Shown piece by piece: positions 1 to 6,538 of a stretch of DNA of 9,734 nucleotides. This DNA is from Candidatus Lambdaproteobacteria bacterium (lineage in GTDB: Bacteria > SAR324 > NAC60-12). The position numbers and the translations under genes were made by a program. The stretch covers positions 1 to 9,734 of the forward strand of contig DTUH01000199.1 of NCBI GenBank assembly GCA_012964265.1, in the 5' to 3' direction. The first letter of the stretch is position 1. Each line of letters begins with the position of its first letter. The notes under the pieces are model-generated. The model made no database searches, was not told the origin of the DNA, and saw nothing but the letters and a program-made list of their open reading frames with translations.

Positions 1-1223
1 TCATCACCTGGATTTCGATTGGAGGTGTGGCTTTGGGCGTTGTTGCGCTCATTGTTTCCACTTCTGTGATGAACGGTTTCCGCACAAATTTGCAGGACGC
101 AGTGACCGGCTCTTTACCACACATTACGGTTTTTGCCTGGGATGACGCGATGCAAAACTATTCCGGACTGCAAAAACGTTTGACTGAGCATCCGGAAGTT
201 GAAGGTGTTGCACCATACATCTTCAAGCAAGCTCTGCTTACCGGACGCAAACAGCCCAAGGGTGCGCTTCTCCGTGGAATTGATCCTCAGCAGGAAACTG
301 AGGTCACAAAAATTTCGTCTTTTTTGCGTGATGAGGTCTACGGATTTGCGCCATCTCCGGAAAAGCAAGCACTTATTTCAGCAAGATTACTGAAGCGACT
401 CTCACATCCGGAAGCGAGAAGTAAACGCTTGAAAGATGGTATTATTTTAGGCGCAAAATTGGCGCGTCAACTGGAAGCAAATGTTGGAGATTCGGTTAAG
501 CTGGTTTCGTCAGAACAGCGTATGACACCAATCGGCGATGTTCCACGCATTAAAAAACTGGAAGTGATCGGTATTTTCGAATCAGGAATTTCGGGTTATG
601 ACGAAGTACTGGCTTTTATTGATTATCGGCTGCTGCAAAAGATTTACCGTATGGGAAACCATATTACGGGTTTGGGTGTGAGTATAAGTGATCCGGAAAA
701 TGCTCCGGAAATTTCTTTGGAATTGGCGGAACTGAGTGAGGATTATATAGTTGGGAATTGGGCTGATGAAAACAAAAGTATCTTTCAGGTGATGAAACTT
801 GAAAAAATCGGACTGTTTCTGATTCTCTCGCTGATTATCGTAGTAGCCGCTTTCAATATAATCAGTTCTCTGATTATGCTGGTTTTAGAGAAATCCCGTG
901 AAATTGCGATTCTCAAAGCACTCGGCGCAAAGGACTCCGGTATCCGTAAGATCTTCTTTTTTCAGGGATTAGTGATTGGTTCGCTGGGGACAATCGGAGG
1001 AGTGTTGGTGGGCCTGGCAATCTGCTGGGCTTTAATGACCTTTGAAATAATTGACATTCCTGCCGGTGTATATCCGGGTGGAAATCGAATCCCCGTCCTG
1101 ATTGATTGGCTGGATGTGGCGCTGGCTACTGTAGCCTCATTTACAATTTGTATTTTGGTTACACTTTATCCTGCAACAAAAGCTTCTCGACTCAATCCGG
1201 TGGATCCTTTGCGTTACGAGTAA
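1..1223 (+). CDS. lolC: LolC/LolE-family lipoprotein-releasing ABC transporter permease (5' truncated)
   Basis: Inner-membrane permease of the LolCDE type, which extracts lipoproteins from the inner membrane and hands them to the periplasmic carrier LolA, driven by the LolD ATPase. The reading frame is open from the window edge. The GTG at 27 is not the real start, because the codons before it (ITWISIGG) continue into VALGVVALIV and VMNGF, the classic first membrane segment of LolC/E. Numbering from that GTG, residues about 25-255 form the periplasmic domain, including TPIGDVPR (167-174) and VIGIFESG (180-187). Hydrophobic segments at about 261-287, 312-336 and 362-382 form the FtsX domain, with the hallmark REIAILKALGA (291-301) and the ending ATKASRLNPVDPLRYE. 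Only a short N-terminal piece is missing. LolC and LolE cannot be told apart here; a single LolF-type subunit is also possible. No lolD lies downstream, so it must be upstream or elsewhere. Confidence 0.9.
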   Translation, partial: ITWISIGGVALGVVALIVSTSVMNGFRTNLQDAVTGSLPHITVFAWDDAMQNYSGLQKRLTEHPEVEGVAPYIFKQALLTGRKQPKGALLRGIDPQQETEVTKISSFLRDEVYGFAPSPEKQALISARLLKRLSHPEARSKRLKDGIILGAKLARQLEANVGDSVKLVSSEQRMTPIGDVPRIKKLEVIGIFESGISGYDEVLAFIDYRLLQKIYRMGNHITGLGVSISDPENAPEISLELAELSEDYIVGNWADENKSIFQVMKLEKIGLFLILSLIIVVAAFNIISSLIMLVLEKSREIAILKALGAKDSGIRKIFFFQGLVIGSLGTIGGVLVGLAICWALMTFEIIDIPAGVYPGGNRIPVLIDWLDVALATVASFTICILVTLYPATKASRLNPVDPLRYE

Positions 1224-1355
1224 TAAATTGATTGCCGGAGATTAATGTAAAAACTTGTTTTTAAATTGGTTTTATGTGATCATTAAAGGTTGTCATTAAA
1301 TTGATAACAAATTTTTTCTTAAAACGAGTGAAAAACTCCAAGCTGAATTTCAACT

Positions 1356-1360
1356 GAGGA
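1356..1360 (+). promoter_or_regulatory. Shine-Dalgarno site of fdxA
   Basis: GAGGA lies 7 nt before the ATG at 1368. It is one of the few clear Shine-Dalgarno matches in the window and supports the chosen ferredoxin start. Confidence 0.55.
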
Positions 1361-1367
1361 CTTGTAG

Positions 1368-1679
1368 ATGACTTATACTGTAACTCCAAACTGTGATAAT
1401 TGTAAATATACTGACTGTGTGGAAGTTTGTCCCGTGGAGGCATTTCACGAAGGGCCGACCATGTTGTACATCAATCCTGAAACATGCATTGATTGCAACG
1501 CCTGTGTTGAAGAATGTCCGGTGGAAGCAATTTACGCAGATGTGGATGTTCCTGAGAAATGGGAGAGTTACACTGCCTTAAACGAAGAAAAATGTGAAGA
1601 GTATCCAATTATTGATGAAGCAAAAGATCCTCTCCCCACTGCACGAACTCTTGAAGAAATCCAAGCCGCCGAAGGCTAA
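1368..1679 (+). CDS. fdxA: 7Fe-type ferredoxin (FdxA family)
   Basis: Small soluble electron carrier of 103 residues, close in length and layout to Azotobacter FdI. The first cysteine group is C9, C12, C17 and C21 in NCDNCKYTDCVEVCPVE. The second is C40, C43, C46 and C50 in TCIDCNACVEECPVEA. By analogy with FdI, C9, C17 and C50 should hold the [3Fe-4S] cluster and C21, C40, C43 and C46 the [4Fe-4S] cluster. C12 is the extra cysteine in the first motif; if it became a ligand, a 2[4Fe-4S] form would be possible. The C-terminal tail with KDPLPTA matches the long-tailed FdxA subgroup. One oddity: the free cysteine that FdI carries three residues after the proline of the first motif is alanine here (A25). 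The gene stands alone between lolC and rpmF, so its redox partner is not visible. Confidence 0.92.
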   Translation: MTYTVTPNCDNCKYTDCVEVCPVEAFHEGPTMLYINPETCIDCNACVEECPVEAIYADVDVPEKWESYTALNEEKCEEYPIIDEAKDPLPTARTLEEIQAAEG

Positions 1680-1731
1680 AGCTGAATAGAAACTACTGAT
1701 GCAAATTCTTTGATCTGAATCAGTTTCAAGC

Positions 1732-1755
1732 TGAACTACAGAGAGTCGCAGTTCA
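1732..1755 (+). other. Short inverted repeat upstream of rpmF
   Basis: TGAACTAC and GCAGTTCA can pair as an 8-bp stem with one mismatch around an 8-nt loop, about 70 nt before the rpmF start. No T-run follows, so it is not a typical intrinsic terminator. It could be a leader-RNA hairpin or an operator half-site pair. The perfect 8-bp palindrome GCAGCTGC follows at 1767-1774. Chance occurrence is not excluded. Confidence 0.25.
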
Positions 1756-1826
1756 ACAATAATCCGGCAGCTGCATTATTTTAGATCGTTGTTCATAACA
1801 AACTATAACACAAACACAGACGACCC

Positions 1827-2009
1827 ATGGCCGTACCAAGAAGCAAAATCTCGCGCAGTCAACGTGACCACAGGCGGGGACATATTAAAATTAGAGAATC
1901 CGCGCTTTCAGAATGCACTAACTGTCACGCATTGATTCGCCCTCATCGAGTTTGCCCTGAATGTGGATTTTACAAGGGTGTTGAAGTCGTTGAAGTTAAA
2001 GCATCTTGA
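1827..2009 (+). CDS. rpmF: 50S ribosomal protein L32
   Basis: Component of the large ribosomal subunit, 60 residues, the usual size. The N-terminus (MAVPRSKISRSQRDHRRGH) is the basic rRNA-binding tail typical of bacterial L32. The C-terminal half is a zinc ribbon with C30xxC33 and C43xxC46, the latter inside the conserved HRVCPECGFYKG. This is therefore the zinc-binding (C+) form. The start is set by the conserved MAVP; there is no clear Shine-Dalgarno before it. rpmF immediately precedes plsX (48 nt gap), the classic arrangement linking translation and phospholipid synthesis. The DUF177/YceD gene often found just upstream of rpmF is absent; the ferredoxin takes that place, 147 nt away. Confidence 0.96.
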   Translation: MAVPRSKISRSQRDHRRGHIKIRESALSECTNCHALIRPHRVCPECGFYKGVEVVEVKAS

Positions 2010-2057
2010 GCCGTTTTTTCTGCTCTTTCACTCATCAACAGCATACCGTAAAAACTC

Positions 2058-3095
2058 ATGGCAATTGCAGTTGACGCAATGGGAGGAGACAGTCCTTTAA
2101 CTGTTCAGGTTGAAGCGGCTGTACAAGCCGTCAATGACTTCGGAATTGAAGTTATTTTGGTTGGTGCAGAAGCTCAAATTGATCAGAAACTGAAGCTTTA
2201 CAGCTATGATCAGCAAAAATTACGCATAGCTAATTCCACAGAAATTGTGGAAATGAACGAATCTCCTGCTACGGCGCTGCGTCAAAAGAAAAATTCCTCA
2301 ATTAGAGTAGCCGTTGATCTTGTGAAAGCAGGAGAAGCAGATGCTGTTGTCAGCGCGGGAAATACCGGTGCCTCAATGGCAACCGCAAAGTTTGTCCTCA
2401 AGTCAGTCGAAGGAATCGAGCGTCCCGCAATTGCTTCGCTAATGCCCTCCGTTCACCGCAATCATCCCTTTGTGCTCCTGGACGTCGGTGCAAACACGGA
2501 TTGCAAACCCCTATATCTATTTCAATTTGCCTTAATGGGTGATGCCTACGCACGTACGTATCTACACCTGGAAAACCCGCGTGTCGCTTTATTAAACGTT
2601 GGTGAAGAAGAGGGTAAGGGTTATCTTGATCTTAAAGAAACCTATGATCTGCTGAAACAAAGTACACTCAATTTTACAGGCAACATTGAGGGAAAGGCAA
2701 TGTTCAAAGATAGGGTGGATGTAGTTGTATGCGACGGTTTCATCGGAAATATTGCGCTGAAAGTCGCAGAAGGAACTTTCGATTTTGTACGCAGTATCCT
2801 GCGTGAAGAAGTACAGAGTTCATGGATTTCAAAGCTGGGATATCTCGCAATGAAAGCACCTTTCAGGGCATTGAGAAGACGAGCGGATTATTCCGAAGTT
2901 GGAGGGGCGCCTTTACTTGGTGTAAATGGGGTAGTGATTATCTGTCATGGCAATTCAAAAGTTCATACTTTTCGCAACGCCATCAAACATGCTCAAGAAT
3001 GTGCTGAGCAGAAACTGAATTCGAAAATTGCAACAGAAGTTTCAGAAAACCTGGAAGTAATCAAGCAGGCAAAACAACTGAACTTGGAACGCTAA
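2058..3095 (+). CDS. plsX: Phosphate acyltransferase PlsX
   Basis: Peripheral membrane enzyme that converts acyl-ACP and phosphate to acyl-phosphate, the acyl donor used by PlsY for the first step of phosphatidic acid synthesis. The 345 residues match the family length. Signature stretches in order are AVDAMGGDSP (4-13), SAGNTGAS (99-106), LLDVGAN (140-146), LLNVGEEEGKG (178-188), VVCDGFIGNIALK (223-235), YSEVGGAPLLGVNG (278-291) and HGNS (297-300). All look intact. The conserved MAIAVDAMGGD fixes the start, although no Shine-Dalgarno is evident. It is probably cotranscribed with rpmF. The commonly linked fabH/fabD genes do not follow; the next gene is convergent and only 6 bp separate the two stops, with no recognisable terminator in between. 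Confidence 0.96.
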   Translation: MAIAVDAMGGDSPLTVQVEAAVQAVNDFGIEVILVGAEAQIDQKLKLYSYDQQKLRIANSTEIVEMNESPATALRQKKNSSIRVAVDLVKAGEADAVVSAGNTGASMATAKFVLKSVEGIERPAIASLMPSVHRNHPFVLLDVGANTDCKPLYLFQFALMGDAYARTYLHLENPRVALLNVGEEEGKGYLDLKETYDLLKQSTLNFTGNIEGKAMFKDRVDVVVCDGFIGNIALKVAEGTFDFVRSILREEVQSSWISKLGYLAMKAPFRALRRRADYSEVGGAPLLGVNGVVIICHGNSKVHTFRNAIKHAQECAEQKLNSKIATEVSENLEVIKQAKQLNLER

Positions 3096-3101
3096 GCAGA
3101 A

Positions 3102-3524
3102 TTAGTTGGTTTCACGATGCACTGCAATTTGCTCTTTTAAATACTCCTCACAAGCATCCCAGGACATTTCTTCAAGCTTTAATCTTTCATAAAGCGTGAA
3201 AATCACCTGAAATTCCCCAAGTAGTGGCAATCCTGTTTTATCACGTGCAGGAAGCATTTTGTGTCGCAAGAGATTCAGCGTATAGACGCTTTCTTTTAAA
3301 CGGGGCAAGCTCAGAACTTTTTGCTTGTAGTCAAACAAAAGGTAGCTGAAGATAAAAATTCCTCCATCATCCAGATCACGAGTCCAAACCCATTCGTCAG
3401 TTTGAAATTCTGCTTTGTTTTCGAGCAGGTTCCTGCCATCACATACTACCTGTGAAAACTCATCCTGCTCATTGATGATGGAAATTTCTGTGTCATTTGG
3501 ATTTGTTTGTGAGGAAGAGGACAT
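3102..3524 (-). CDS. Hypothetical protein of 140 residues downstream of the nfuA-like gene
   Basis: I do not recognise this family. The product is small, acidic and apparently soluble, with no signal peptide or membrane segment. It begins with a Ser/Asn/Asp-rich, probably disordered tail (MSSSSQTNPNDTE), then a compact region rich in Trp, Phe and Tyr (DEWVWTRDLDDGGIFIFSYLLFDY, quoted in part: EWVWTRDL and GGIFIFSYLLF, about residues 44-65), then a helical C-terminal part with LYERLKLEEMSWDACEEYL. Cysteines occur at two separated positions only, so it is unlikely to bind an Fe-S cluster by itself. It lies 79 nt downstream of the rhodanese/Nfu gene on the same strand, suggesting cotranscription. 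The ATG start gives no obvious Shine-Dalgarno. The reading is supported by globular composition and by tight packing against the plsX stop. Confidence 0.7.
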   Translation of the reverse strand: MSSSSQTNPNDTEISIINEQDEFSQVVCDGRNLLENKAEFQTDEWVWTRDLDDGGIFIFSYLLFDYKQKVLSLPRLKESVYTLNLLRHKMLPARDKTGLPLLGEFQVIFTLYERLKLEEMSWDACEEYLKEQIAVHRETN

Positions 3525-3603
3525 GAAAAGGCAGGAGCACCTGAGTGTGTTAATAAGGAGAAAAGGCGAATGGTTACATAATGAAACGGTAACTACAAAA
3601 GTT

Positions 3604-4521
3604 TTAGCCTGTGAAGAAAGGAGATTCGCCTTCAGAGTGATCAGTCACATCATAAACTCCAACCAGTTCCGGAATAGCCTCTTTGAGCATTACCTCTACT
3701 CCTTGTTTGACAGTGGTGTCGATCATGCTGCAACCTTGACATCCACCTCCAAAACGTACATAAGCCGAACTGTCCTTGATTCCTTCCAACATTACATTCC
3801 CGCCGTGTGAGGCGAGCATCGGATTTACCTGTTCATCCAGCATGAGCTGTATCTGCTCTTCGAGTGAACCATTTAGTTTGCTGATTGACAGATTAGGATT
3901 CCTGACTTCCAAATGCCCTTCATCGTTGATTTCAATAATAGTACCTTCAAGATATGAAGCAGTTTTTCGTTCGGTAAAAATTTCTACTCCATCGACCTCT
4001 AACTTAATGCTCCCCTCCAGTGCTGAAATTACTAATTCAGGACGATAAATTGCTTTCAAAGGAGAAGTAGGCTCAATTATGATTTGCACTGCTTTCAGTT
4101 CATCTGAGTTTTGCAGTTCATCGTCAATCTTCTTGTGTGCGTCACTTGTAATAGTTAAATAGGTAGCATCCGCGTTGCTAAAAAGAGCTTCGTAGGAATC
4201 CGTATAGTTAAAAGAATCGAAACCATTGTCATACAGGATTTCTGCTGCTGTGAGCACCTCTCCATCTTCTCCGCCGTAAAGCAGGATATCTCCGGCAAAA
4301 GGCATTTGATAGATGGAGGTTTCAAAATGTTCGATGGGCAAACTAAGTGAACCGGGAATATTCTCCTCTTCATGTGCCTCAGAACTTCTCAAATCGAAAA
4401 CATAGGGTCGTTTCGAAGTACGGCGTTTCTCAAAAAACTCACGGGGACTTAAGCAGTAATCCGAGCAATTGAAATCATTGTCTTCAGCTGGATTGTCGTA
4501 TTTAATCATGGAAAACTTCAT
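3604..4521 (-). CDS. nfuA: NfuA-type Fe-S cluster carrier with N-terminal rhodanese-like domain
   Basis: Probable cytosolic scaffold or carrier that delivers [4Fe-4S] clusters to target enzymes. Numbering from the ATG at 4521 (305 residues), three domains follow in order. Residues about 22-116 are rhodanese-like, with YVFDLRSSEAHEEENIPGSL matching the usual start of the fold; however, the active-site loop reads LLYGGEDGE, so the catalytic cysteine is replaced by glycine. Residues about 121-213 resemble the degenerate A-type domain of E. coli NfuA, without cluster cysteines. Residues about 224-300 form the NifU C-terminal domain with FGGGCQGCSM (C261, C264) and a tail (DVTDHSEGESPFF) like that of NfuA. 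The CxxC should bridge a [4Fe-4S] cluster across a dimer. An in-frame GTG at 4539 adds six residues and an ATG at 4509 removes four; none has a clear Shine-Dalgarno, so the start is uncertain. Confidence 0.9.
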   Translation of the reverse strand: MKFSMIKYDNPAEDNDFNCSDYCLSPREFFEKRRTSKRPYVFDLRSSEAHEEENIPGSLSLPIEHFETSIYQMPFAGDILLYGGEDGEVLTAAEILYDNGFDSFNYTDSYEALFSNADATYLTITSDAHKKIDDELQNSDELKAVQIIIEPTSPLKAIYRPELVISALEGSIKLEVDGVEIFTERKTASYLEGTIIEINDEGHLEVRNPNLSISKLNGSLEEQIQLMLDEQVNPMLASHGGNVMLEGIKDSSAYVRFGGGCQGCSMIDTTVKQGVEVMLKEAIPELVGVYDVTDHSEGESPFFTG

Positions 4522-4539
4522 TGGAATTGAGTTTTTCAC

Positions 4540-4622
4540 CGGGAAAGGTAAGCTGATACCTGTATCTCCAGTGATTTAAATTTACACCTGATTTTACACC
4601 AACCAGCCTGACGTGTCAAACT
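4540..4622. promoter_or_regulatory. Divergent intergenic region with direct repeat, likely promoters for both neighbours
   Basis: The spacer between the divergent nfuA-like and phosphodiesterase genes must hold both promoters if neither is read from farther away. It contains an exact 8-bp direct repeat, TTTACACC, at 4581-4588 and 4593-4600 (12-bp period, roughly one helical turn). Each copy is preceded by TGATTT-like sequence. A small inverted repeat, GATAC-CT-GTATC, lies at 4555-4566. These could be regulator binding sites. I could not assign convincing -35/-10 boxes. Confidence 0.35.
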
Positions 4623-5420
4623 ATGGAAAGTATTATAACATTAGAACAACAAAAACGTCCCTGGGTAGTGGCTCACAGGGGATATCGTGCAAAATACCCT
4701 GAAAACACACTTGCGGCTTTTGAAGCTGCGATTAGTGTTGAAGCAGATATGATTGAACTGGATGTTTGTCTGACCCGTGATCGGGTTCCGGTGGTGATCC
4801 ATGATAAAGCCCTGGATAGAACCACTGACGGCAAAGGTCTGGTGTCAGAACACACACTGGCTGAAATACAGAAATTGGACGCCGGAAGCTGGTTTAACGC
4901 TGAATTTAAAGAGGAGTCTATCCCTACTCTGGAAGAGGTAATGCTGAAAATCAGGGGGCGAATTACCGTTAATATCGAAATCAAACCGGAAAGTTTTGAG
5001 GCTCCTGCACCTGCTGACGCAATTGAAACGCAGGTTTGTAAACTTGTGGAAATGCTTGGGATGGCTGATTCAGTGTTAATTTCTAGTTTTGAGCATTTCT
5101 TTTTTGCAAGAATCCAGAGATGGTATCGGGAACAAAAGAAATTGACGGCACTCAGAGTGGCTCCTCTGCAGGAAGCTCCAATCGACGACGAAATTGCAGT
5201 GGCTCTTTGCCGACGGCAAAAAGCATATTCCTATCATCCGGATGAAAGTCTTGTTACACGCTCTCTGATTCAGATGCTGAAAGCAGACGGGTATCAGATT
5301 TTCCCATACACGATCAATGATGAAAAACGAATGGAGCAGTTGATTAGGTGGGGTGTAAGCGGAATCATTAGTGATGAACCGGAACGGCTGGTGAAAGTAA
5401 TTCGCAGGCTGCAAAGTTAA
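4623..5420 (+). CDS. ugpQ: Glycerophosphodiester phosphodiesterase (cytoplasmic, UgpQ-like)
   Basis: Hydrolyses glycerophosphodiesters, the deacylation products of phospholipids, to sn-glycerol 3-phosphate and an alcohol, using a metal ion. The 265 residues form one GDPD TIM-barrel domain. Visible motifs are AHRGYRAKYPENT (17-29, catalytic H18 and R19), IELDVCLTRD (44-53, metal ligands E45 and D47), VVIHD (57-61, catalytic H60) and NIEIKPE (117-123, E119 and K121). Near the C-terminus, YTINDEKRMEQLIRWGVSGIISDEPE (quoted in part: TINDEKRM and GVSGIISDEP) is the usual closing strand and helix. There is no signal peptide or lipobox, so it should act in the cytoplasm like UgpQ rather than the periplasmic GlpQ. 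It is transcribed alone: no glycerol-3-phosphate transport or metabolism gene is adjacent, and the next gene is convergent. It could serve phospholipid turnover. Confidence 0.93.
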   Translation: MESIITLEQQKRPWVVAHRGYRAKYPENTLAAFEAAISVEADMIELDVCLTRDRVPVVIHDKALDRTTDGKGLVSEHTLAEIQKLDAGSWFNAEFKEESIPTLEEVMLKIRGRITVNIEIKPESFEAPAPADAIETQVCKLVEMLGMADSVLISSFEHFFFARIQRWYREQKKLTALRVAPLQEAPIDDEIAVALCRRQKAYSYHPDESLVTRSLIQMLKADGYQIFPYTINDEKRMEQLIRWGVSGIISDEPERLVKVIRRLQS

Positions 5421-5512
5421 GGATGATGTAAAGAAAGACTTTTTCAATCAACCATGCATGCAGAAAATCAACAAAATATTTAAAGCTGTTTTACAGGATT
5501 TTGTGGAACTTG

Positions 5513-6523
5513 CTAAACTGACTGTGTAAATTTTACCAGCTGTGCCATTTTTTCTGCCGCTTTTCCACTGTCCACTGTTTTTGTAGCCACTTCAACTCCT
5601 TCTTTCAAATCCTCAGCCAGACCCGCTACGACTAAGGCTCCTGCCGCATTTATCAAAGCAATATCACGCTCAGTACCTTTTTCAGAACAGGCAAAAATAC
5701 TTTCAATGATTTTTGCGCTTTCTTCCGGACTGTCAATTCTGATCTCATCTAAATTTCCGGTTTTGAATCCCAACTCTTGCGGATTTACTTCGTATTCACG
5801 GATGTTTCCGTCGCGCAGCTCAGCCACATGGGTTGGTGCTGTAACTGTCAATTCACAAAGGCCGTCCAGTCCGTGAACTACTAAAACGCGTGAGCTGCCA
5901 AGACGTTGTAGAACTTGAGCGATTTTCAATGTCAGCTCTTTATTCGGAACACCGATCAGCTGGCTTTTTGCTCCTGCCGGGTTGGTAAGAGGGCCAAGTA
6001 AATTGAAAATAGTCGGTACACCCAAATCTTTGCGGATGGGTCCTGCAAAGCGCATTGCAGGATGATGATTGATCGCGTAACAAAAACAAATATCCAGTTC
6101 CTTCAGGCAGCTTTCCACTTTGCTTATTTCCAGAGTGATATTTACTCCTAAAGCTTCCAGAGCTTCAGCGCTTCCACTTTTGCGAGTGTTGCTGCGATTA
6201 CCGTGTTTTGCGACTACTGCACCTGCTGCTGCCGCGATAACTGCCGCACAGGTTGAAATATTAAAAGTACTGATTCCATTTCCTCCAGTACTGCAGGTGT
6301 CAATCGCATTTTCCGGTGCTTTTATTCTGGATGCGCGTTCCCGCATGGCCAGAGCGGCACCTGCCATTTCTTCAACCGTTACACCCTTTGCCTGTAACAA
6401 TGCTAACAAAGCTGCTGCCTGCACCGAAACTGCATCTTCACTCATAATCCAGAGAATCATTTCACGTGCTTCTTCAAAGCTAAGTTCCTGAGACGCCAGT
6501 AATTTTTGCAGTAATTCTTTCAT
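5513..6523 (-). CDS. trpD: Anthranilate phosphoribosyltransferase with atypical metal-site residues
   Basis: Second step of the tryptophan branch: anthranilate plus PRPP gives phosphoribosyl-anthranilate and pyrophosphate. The 336 residues match the family length. The N-terminal helical part (1-70) precedes the PRPP-binding segment DTCSTGGNGISTFNIS (75-90), then KHGNRSNTRKSGSAEALEALG (quoted in part: KHGNRS at 106-111), HHPAMRFAGPIRKDLGVPT (153-171) and NLLGPLTNPAG (174-184), all characteristic of TrpD. Two positions differ from the usual form. The Asp ending GTGGD is Asn (N82), and the DE pair after VHGLDGL is Cys-Glu (C223, E224). In the archaeal enzyme, as I recall, D83, D223 and E224 handle the Mg ions. 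I checked both codons (AAT, TGT). It begins 15 nt after the NadD/CinA-like gene ends and is the last gene of the operon; no other trp gene is present. Confidence 0.92.
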   Translation of the reverse strand: MKELLQKLLASQELSFEEAREMILWIMSEDAVSVQAAALLALLQAKGVTVEEMAGAALAMRERASRIKAPENAIDTCSTGGNGISTFNISTCAAVIAAAAGAVVAKHGNRSNTRKSGSAEALEALGVNITLEISKVESCLKELDICFCYAINHHPAMRFAGPIRKDLGVPTIFNLLGPLTNPAGAKSQLIGVPNKELTLKIAQVLQRLGSSRVLVVHGLDGLCELTVTAPTHVAELRDGNIREYEVNPQELGFKTGNLDEIRIDSPEESAKIIESIFACSEKGTERDIALINAAGALVVAGLAEDLKEGVEVATKTVDSGKAAEKMAQLVKFTQSV

Positions 6524-6538
6524 TTGATTATCATAGTT

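Noticed and set aside
27..29. GTG as the true start of the lolC-type gene
   Set aside because: The frame is open to the window edge and the upstream codons encode part of the conserved first membrane segment, so the gene is cut by the window.
1249..1262. AAAAAC-TT-GTTTTT dyad shortly after the lolC stop, as a terminator
   Set aside because: The stem is almost entirely A-T and the loop too short for a stable RNA hairpin; likely low-complexity sequence.
1290..1318. TTGTCA-like -35 box upstream of fdxA
   Set aside because: No acceptable -10 hexamer lies 16-18 nt downstream; the region is simply AT-rich.
1261..1443. Minus-strand 60-codon open frame
   Set aside because: It overlaps the fdxA start on the other strand, is rich in Lys, Phe and Tyr from AT-rich DNA, and shows no motif.
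3415..3810. Plus-strand open frame of 131 codons
   Set aside because: It is antisense to the end of the nfuA-like gene and the start of the 140-residue gene, both better supported, and its product has no recognisable motif.
5421..5512. Bidirectional terminator between the convergent ugpQ and trpD genes
   Set aside because: Only a short CATGCATG palindrome is present; no GC-rich stem with T-runs was found.
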